A DNA stretch of 64,000 nt from Pardosa pseudoannulata (taxonomy: Eukaryota > Arthropoda > Arachnida > Araneae > Lycosidae): NCBI GenBank assembly GCA_032207245.1, contig CM063510.1, forward strand, positions 44,322,413 through 44,386,412, given 5' to 3'. This document shows, piece by piece, positions 57,060 to 64,000 of this stretch (positions within the stretch are counted from its first letter, which is position 1; every line of letters starts with the position of its first letter). Under the pieces are notes generated by a model, which searched no databases, was not told where the DNA came from, and was given only the letters and a program-made list of their open reading frames with translations. Both the position numbers and the translations under genes were made by a program.

Positions 57060-57640
57060 GAAGTTACGACCTCTGGGGGCTAACTTCTACTGCCCAGCCA
57101 ATGGGACAAAATTCCCCGAGGGTACCACAGTTCGACTTTCAGCAACTCACTTTTCTTACTTACATATCTAATCTCAGTTTAAGATCTAATTTTTTCAACC
57201 CTGGAACTAAGGTTTCAGTAGGTAATTTTGAGAATGAACACAGGTTCCGCAGAGTGAGCCAAAGTTCCGTTGCAATGACTCCCGAGTGATGGTTCTGATG
57301 TTTAGGCTACGACTGTCGCCGCTCAAAACTTCCTGCTCCTCTTTTAGACCACCCTCCTCGAAGTGCAAAATTAGCCTTCTTTTCGGCCCACGCTATTTGC
57401 GCCACTCTAATTCCGGCGTCATTAAAAGGTTTGCTACATCATCCAAGAGTCTTCCAAATTCCTTCAACGATCAGTATTCTGCTGCGTTTGCTCGCCAATG
57501 ACGACTGCAACGTAATGGGCACTTTAAAGGGGCTGGTCGAGTGGTATGGTCCAGTACTTTCAATCTGCCACTACCGATGGGACAAAAGACAGGAGAGCCT
57601 CAAGGCCCTATGCCCTCGGATTGGTGCTTGAGTGTTTGAA
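57060..57640. other. GC-richer block, unassigned
   Basis: The block has clearly higher GC content than its surroundings and several short open frames on the plus strand, none longer than 71 codons or recognisable. It could be the decayed 3' part of the Gypsy-like element whose LTR follows, or another repeat. Confidence 0.3.
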
Positions 57641-57751
57641 TAATTACCACAAAACCTTTTAAAGTCCGAGTTGCTTCCCCAGTGGACTGAAATACACAAG
57701 TGCTATTTTCATCATGTTCGCGGAATGATCTGACCAACTACGAATTTGAAC

Positions 57752-58104
57752 TGTTATGGAATAGTTTTTCATTTTTTTACTTGTTTGTATTTCGTACGTA
57801 TTGTGCTAATGAACATGAAGTATACGATGATTAAGTTAAGACTAATACTGTAGAAAGACATTAGTAGCTGTTAATGTGGTATTTCTCTTTTTAAAGAGAA
57901 AAATGTTTTCCTTTAAGTGGTGCAGTCGTCGCTTCATGACGTCATTGTATTGCACCGCCAAAATCAAAGTCAGTTGTTTTCCTAAGAGAAACACGCATAT
58001 TCTCTCGCTCATATTATTTTGATTTGATGATCGAAAATAAACGATGTTTTTATACAAGGACATTTGCCGTTACTATAACATCATTGGACTCAACATTTCC
58101 AACA
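57752..58104 (+). repeat. Gypsy-type LTR followed by a primer-binding site
   Basis: The block starts near TGTTATGGAATAG and ends CCAACA, followed directly by TTGGTGACCCGGGC (58105-58118), a form seen at primer-binding sites of Gypsy elements. AATAAA lies at 58036-58041. The left edge is tentative and no 3' LTR is seen in the window. Confidence 0.55.
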
Positions 58105-58181
58105 TTGGTGACCCGGGCTTGATTATCGTGCATTAAATGACAGAACTGTAAAATACAAATAGGGAGTTCCAAATATTCTCG

Positions 58182-58353
58182 GCCGAACGATGGCCGATTG
58201 GTCAGGGTGCTGGCCTTCGTGGCCGGAGTTCGTGGGTTCGAATTCCACAGTGGCATGGATGTTCGTAGCCGTTCGTAATCGGCTTTAAGCTGTAGGTCCT
58301 GGTCTCATTAGCCCTCGTGTTGCAAAAAGTAGACCACAGCACTCCAAACCAAA
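58182..58353 (+). mobile_element. tRNA-derived SINE, copy 5
   Basis: Full-length copy inside the Gypsy fragment. Target duplications CCAAATATTCTCG lie at 58169-58181 and 58354-58366. Body and tail match copy 1; the A box region reads TGGCCGATTGG. Confidence 0.93.
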
Positions 58354-58379
58354 CCAAATATTCTCGACTTTAGTTCCGA

Positions 58380-58586
58380 ACTGTATGGCTCAAAAATATT
58401 CTGTCACATATATTTAATTAAAGCCTACCACCAGACACCAATACATCCAGACAATGTGCATAAATGCGCCATCACTACTCCATTTGGGCTCTTTGAAAGT
58501 ACAAAGATGCAGTTCGGACTCTATAATGCTTCCTGAACTTTTTAACGGTTTATTGACGAGGTAACAAGTGACACACCTTACGCGAT
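58380..58586 (+). pseudogene. Gypsy reverse transcriptase fragment
   Basis: The plus-strand reading gives KAYHQTPIHPDNVHKCAITT then PFGLFESTKMQFGLYNAS, RT motifs around the first catalytic region, with a stop after NAS and RFIDEVTSDTPY beyond. The YxDD motif is cut off by the Tc1 element starting at 58590. Most of gag and protease between the LTR and here are missing. Confidence 0.8.
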
Positions 58587-58589
58587 ATA

Positions 58590-60121
58590 CACTGGTGTGC
58601 AAAACTTAAGCAACAATGTAAAAATTTAGTAGATAGCCATGAAATTGCAGGAAAGGAGGTCTGGAGATCAGTACAATGAACACGTAAGTCAGTACAAACG
58701 TCCTGCGTATGCAAATATCATGAACGACACGTCAGAGGCGACGTGAACGTACGCAAAACGCGTGATGTTGGACAGTAGAATAAAAAGAAGGACGGAGACG
58801 CAATTCAACATATTCGCTGCAAATGCCGGTTAGTGAGTTCGTGAGATATGGCTAGAAAAAATCCCCTGGATGACTTCACGTGGAAGAACGATTGGAAAAC
58901 TGGAGGAGGGGCGCATTGTCACCAGTGTAGCTGCAGATTTCGGAATCAACCAAAGCATTCGAGCACTTGGAAAGCGTTATAAACCACATGTACAGCTGTT
59001 GGACAGGTTGGTGGTGGTTGCCCGAGGACAACAACTGCAGGAAATGACCTATATATCGTCCTGCTGGTAAAAAGAGGCCGACACTAGTCAGCAAGGGCCA
59101 TTGCTCAGCAACTCTGTAGAGCAAACAGTTGCAACGGAGTGACAATTGTCGTGGTTTACTGTGGCCAGAAGCCTTCACAAAGGGGGCCTATTCGCCCGCC
59201 GTCCTGAACGCTGCCTCCCGTTGAAAGCTGGCACCGATGCCAACGTTTACAGTGGTGCAGAGATCACAAAATCTAGACAACTGATCAATGGAGTCATGTC
59301 CTCTTTACGGATGAGAGTCAGTTCAGTACCAGAAGCGATTCTCAGCGAGTTTTGATTTGGAGAGAGGTCGGGACCCGGTTTTAGCCTAGTAACATCAAGG
59401 AAAGACACCGTTAAGGTGGTCCTGGAGTTCTTGTCTGGGGAGGCATAATGCTGAACAGGCGAACTGAGATTTTTGACAGAAGTTCAGTAACCGAGGATTG
59501 CTATTGTAAGGAGGTACTCCTTCCCCATGTGCGTCTGTTCCAAGATGCAATTGACCCAGACCTCATTTTTATGGTTGAGAATGCACGGACACATCGGACT
59601 CTCGGTGTTGAGGAGCTACTGGAAAGTGAAGATATCACTCGAATGGGTTGGCCAGCTTACTCCCCTGATTTTAATCCCATCGAACATGTGTGGGATGCTT
59701 TGGGGAGACGCATTGCAGCACGCTTTCATCCTCCCCAATACCCAACAACTCAAACAGATGCTGATTGCGGAATGGGCACCCCTACCGTAAGAAATGTTGG
59801 ACCAGCTGGTTCTGAGTATGCGGAGACGGTGCGAAGCAACCACTGCAGTTAGGGGAGGGTATTTCCCATATTAAGGAACATGTGCTTATTGTTCTTCTCC
59901 TTGGATAGACAATCATGAGTCCCGATACTATGTGTTCAATAAAGCTTGTTTTTGTTTGATTCCATACCGTATGCATTGTATTCTCTTTTCAGCTCCGATG
60001 CTTTCGTCATGCTTTACGTACATAATACTCTCCCTCATTTCTGAATTTCATGTCTCCCAGATGATTTCTCGTGGAATTATGGCAAAAAACCCAGCTGTTG
60101 CTTAAGTTCTTCACACCAGTG
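58590..60121 (+). mobile_element. Tc1-like DNA transposon, decayed
   Basis: TIRs of 25 bp: CACTGGTGTGCAAAACTTAA then GCAAC on the left, and on the other strand CACTGGTGTGAAGAACTTAA then GCAAC on the right (two mismatches). TA flanks both ends (58588-58589 and 60122-60123), the Tc1/mariner target. Length 1532 bp, with a broken transposase. It sits within Gypsy RT coding. Confidence 0.93.
58848..59852 (+). pseudogene. Tc1 transposase, broken
   Basis: The start MARKNPLDDF is followed by a damaged helix-turn-helix region with frameshifts. The DDE core is recognisable: FTDESQFS (first Asp, codon at 59310-59312), FMVENARTHRT where the second Asp is Glu, and SPDFNPIEHVWDALGRRIAA with the third acidic residue. 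Several stops and shifts separate them. The Asp-to-Glu change alone would impair catalysis. Confidence 0.88.
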
Positions 60122-60123
60122 TA

Positions 60124-60879
60124 GATACCAACACTATATTATATTTTTAATAAAAAAATAAAAACATTAATATCTAAACCACAATTATTTATAACTAATT
60201 TCTAATCAACACTCCATACCAATAACGGAAGAAATAACCCTGTATGCAATGCCAGATTAATTGTAGAATGACTCCAATCATCATATTGATACTTTTCACT
60301 AACGTATCATTTTACTTGTATCATTACATTAAAAAAAACTATTGCTTCCACGTCATCTTTTATTCGTACGTATTATCTACATTTTTATACTGCTGTATAT
60401 AGCTTAGTTTTTATGTTTATATCTAATAAGTAAAAAAATAATATATCCCTAGTTTCTCCTTAAGTAATATTTATTCAGACGTTCTGTTTCTATAAACGTG
60501 GTAAGAAAATAGTCTTATGAGATAAAAAGTTTGAGAACCACTACTCTGAGGGATGATCAAAATGAAATTTTAATGTTTTAAAATTAATTTTTTTATGTAC
60601 ATACAAGCGTACACTGAAACTAGTCGAAATTGTTTCAGGCATATGGAAAATAAATGTTTCTTTTGAAATCTCAATACTGACATTTTTCGTGAATGCAATG
60701 AACTATCTTCGTAGCCCCACCAACATGAAACAGTCCTCTGAATTAGTTGACCTTGATGACTAAAATAATTCTGATAGACTGTAAAACAAATTTTATATTA
60801 TTTTTGTGAAAACTACCAAGCTCCACATTATTTTTTAAAAGTTATATTTTTGATTACTTTTTTTCCTTAAGGATTCCTA
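60124..60879. other. AT-rich non-coding
   Basis: No gene recognised. It may hold the unrecognisable continuation of the Gypsy fragment beyond the Tc1 insertion. Confidence 0.4.
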
Positions 60880-61340
60880 AACTATGCAAAAGTTTGGCAC
60901 ACCGCGAGTGTTGCCCCCCACTCGGTCAGCCCCCTTCAGAGTGCCCGTCGTGTCTCATTCGCCACTGGCGAGCGAAAGCAGAAGGGTAGGATCATTAGAG
61001 GAATTTGGAAGACTGGGTGTTCTAACGACCTCTTGGTGACGCCGGAATCAGTGAGGGTGGTGCGAAACACGCGGATATAATACCCCTTGGACAAGCCAAG
61101 AACATGAGCCATAGGCTACTCGAATTATGGCAAGGGGTGCGCCTTTCGTTTTTATTAAGAGCACCGATATGGTGATAGAATGACTTTTGCTCAAAGTGGG
61201 TCCTCGTAATTTAGAAGCAGAGACCAAGCAGAAAATTCCAAGACTTCGTCTGCCACTCCCAGGGGAATCGTTGGAGGACATTGTGATCACGAACATATTT
61301 TACGTGCCCCACTTGTTCTAATTCTCTAAATGAAACAGTC
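60880..61340 (-). repeat. GC-rich block, probable fragment of an unidentified repeat
   Basis: Sharply higher GC content than its flanks. On the minus strand 61296-61048 is open and reads GAPLAIIRVAYGSCSWLVQG, a segment that looks familiar from unannotated repeated proteins in spider genomes, but I cannot name the family. No RT, transposase or zinc-knuckle motif is visible. Confidence 0.35.
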
Positions 61341-61418
61341 TTTAAGAGAGCTTTTTTGTAGAGTTCATTCACATGACGTACACACACATATATATATTTC
61401 GAAGTCTTAAACCAGAAG

Positions 61419-62495
<1,077 letters not shown>

Positions 62496-62673
62496 ACCAG
62501 AAGGTGGGATCAATTTTGATTCTAAAGGCTTTTATTCTTCAAAAATAATTGTATTCAACATCGTCAGCGACAACCTCCGCTCCATTTTGTTTTTAACTCC
62601 ATTTCTTTCTACGTTGCCAATCGAGGAAAACCAAAAACAGCCTAATCAATCTCGAGCTCGCGACACCACTCAC

Positions 62674-62689
62674 CTTTAAGTTTCGACAT
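62674..62689 (-). other. Candidate first coding exon with splice donor
   Basis: On the minus strand ATGTCGAAACTTAAAG is followed directly by GTGAGTGG, a strong donor consensus. The surroundings (62520-62760) are GC-richer with CpGs, as a promoter/5' UTR might be. The encoded start MSKLK is too short to identify, and downstream exons would lie in the hAT-occupied DNA or beyond. Confidence 0.25.
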
Positions 62690-62824
62690 CGCTGCTGTTG
62701 TCGCTACCGCGGCTCTATGTAAGTAATTGTAGGGGACAGTGACGCTTTCTTGGAGAAGTACGTGAGTGGAATGAGTTGTAAAGAGAGAACACAAACTAAA
62801 TTGTAAATTATAGCACAGTTTTAG

Positions 62825-62986
62825 TTTTGGTTTCTTACATTTGACTATGAAAGTGGTATGCAGCAAAACTCATGTTTCAAGATATGGGAGATTGATTTTT
62901 GAAGAACGAGAGCAACGATGAACGCTATCATCTCCTTTATTGATTAATACAATTTCATTTTCTAAACATAAAGGTCTAAAAATGTG
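62825..62986 (+). repeat. 162-bp dispersed repeat, copy 2
   Basis: Gap-free match to 33937-34098 at about 93% in the same orientation. The sequences outside these limits differ. Confidence 0.8.
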
Positions 62987-64000
62987 ACAAGATAAAAGGC
63001 TTCTATATCATACAAAAACCAAATTTTTAAATAAATGTCACTTAAAACTTTTATATTACAGCAATGATTCTCACAGTTTGACATGAAAATAAAGAATAAT
63101 TTAAAAAATGAAAAAAAATTTATGTAGATTATAGGGGTTTGAAGATGATTTATAAAAGAAATACAAGTGGCATACTGGGCACTTTAAAATAATAAACCAT
63201 TATTTAACTGGAACACTAATTTGAAAAGGTTCGTCATTCCTTCACTAAATGAAGTTAAAATGGAAAGAGAAAAAGAAATTGCAATTTTTCCCCATTACAG
63301 TCCTTATCATATTAGTTACAACGTTTTTGATAAAGTAACCGCATGCAAGTTTGACATTAAGCTTTCGACATGGCTTTCTTAACTAAATAGAAAATCTCTA
63401 AACTGTCATACTGTCACTTATCAGGGGCATTCACAGAGGAAATAATTAATTCCCTGCACGCATTCAAATGAGACATAGTCACTGTTACTCCATCTTCTCG
63501 TTATGTAATTCAGTTTTGAATGTTAACGCGTGGATGAACTCTCAACGTAGCATGAAAAGACACATATCTCTCTTCCCTTTTCCATTTTTAGATCGTTTAT
63601 GTACCTAAAAATAGATTGAATCCAAACGGAAGAGCAAAGGAAGTTAAATTAAATATTCCCAAACGTCCTCTAAAAGACCAAAAACAAAATGGATTTAAAC
63701 AAGGTGAATACGCTAGGAATTCTCGAGCTTCTGTTGACAATTACAGCACTCAAAACTAACAAACAAATTTTTTAGAAAAGCCAGCTAATTGGTCAATGCT
63801 TGTTTTAAGGACTGGGGGATACCAAAGTACCTGGACCCGGAATTTTAAAGGGTCTGAGATATTGAGTTGGTTTTTAATACACGGAATACTTGTATCTCAT
63901 CGAAATTTTTTTGAAAAATAAACTTTGTCCCATCCCTAAAGCTCTCAATGGCCTTATGTAAGAATTGCTCATTCCCCCATCCTATAAAACATAACTTGTG
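62987..64000. other. Non-coding to window end
   Basis: No gene, RNA or repeat structure recognised; composition is AT-rich with a slightly GC-richer patch near 63420-63560. Confidence 0.45.

Overview
The window is AT-rich animal nuclear DNA with long non-coding stretches and layered transposable elements. It shows no sign of operons, bacterial ribosome-binding sites or CRISPR. The set of elements (BEL/Pao and Gypsy LTR elements, an RNase H-bearing I-like LINE, Tc1, Merlin, pogo/Tigger, hAT and piggyBac-like DNA elements, and a Ser/Leu-tRNA-like SINE) together with GLYR1-type genes suggests an arthropod. A chelicerate such as a spider is my best guess, from the overall look and not from a diagnostic marker.

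Only one host gene family is recognised with confidence: two GLYR1/NPAC-like genes (PWWP domain, linker, beta-hydroxyacid-dehydrogenase-like domain), both on the minus strand about 30 kb apart. The copy at 38041-39702 is intact (553 aa). The copy at 8071-9556 is broken by one extra base in an A run. Both coding regions are uninterrupted by introns, and each has a splice-acceptor-like sequence just upstream of its ATG. Two weak candidates for first exons of other genes (18844-18971 plus, 62674-62689 minus) are noted.

Layout. 1-8 kb: AT-rich, with a TTAA-flanked piggyBac-like non-autonomous element. 8-9.6 kb: broken GLYR1 paralogue. 12.2-13.9 kb: a pogo/Tigger-like transposon that keeps only the C-terminal part of its transposase. 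15.4-16.1 kb: a diverged 146-bp tandem repeat. 16.4-16.5 kb: a long inverted repeat. 20.3-33.0 kb: a BEL/Pao LTR element with 5-bp target duplications (CATAG), used as a landing site by other elements. A solo LTR (target duplication CACAT) sits in gag; a later 836-bp tandem duplication runs across gag and that LTR; a SINE lies between protease and RT; a truncated SINE marks a deletion in pol; and a 5.8-kb LINE lies inside the 3' LTR with a 13-bp target duplication.

33.45-33.88 kb: a mini-element made of two LTRs in inverted orientation around a primer-binding-site-like centre, flanked by TTAT on both sides. 35.7-36.2 kb: an element with terminal inverted repeats of about 85 bp. 36.3-36.9 and 43.4-44.0 kb: two related hAT remnants. 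38.0-39.7 kb: intact GLYR1. 40.9-41.6 kb: a Merlin copy lacking its catalytic core. 48.7-49.7 and 61.4-62.5 kb: two oppositely oriented copies of one hAT-type non-autonomous element, each with a central (AT)n array and perfect 8-bp target duplications. 50.5-56.0 kb: a decayed Gypsy element carrying a Merlin element with an open 356-aa transposase and all three DDE residues. 57.7-60.1 kb: a Gypsy fragment hit by a SINE and a decayed Tc1 element.

Most of the window is therefore a record of successive insertions that can be ordered from target duplications and interruption boundaries. The GLYR1 pair is the functional core, and the inverted-LTR unit, the intact Merlin gene and the layered BEL locus are the most unusual structures.
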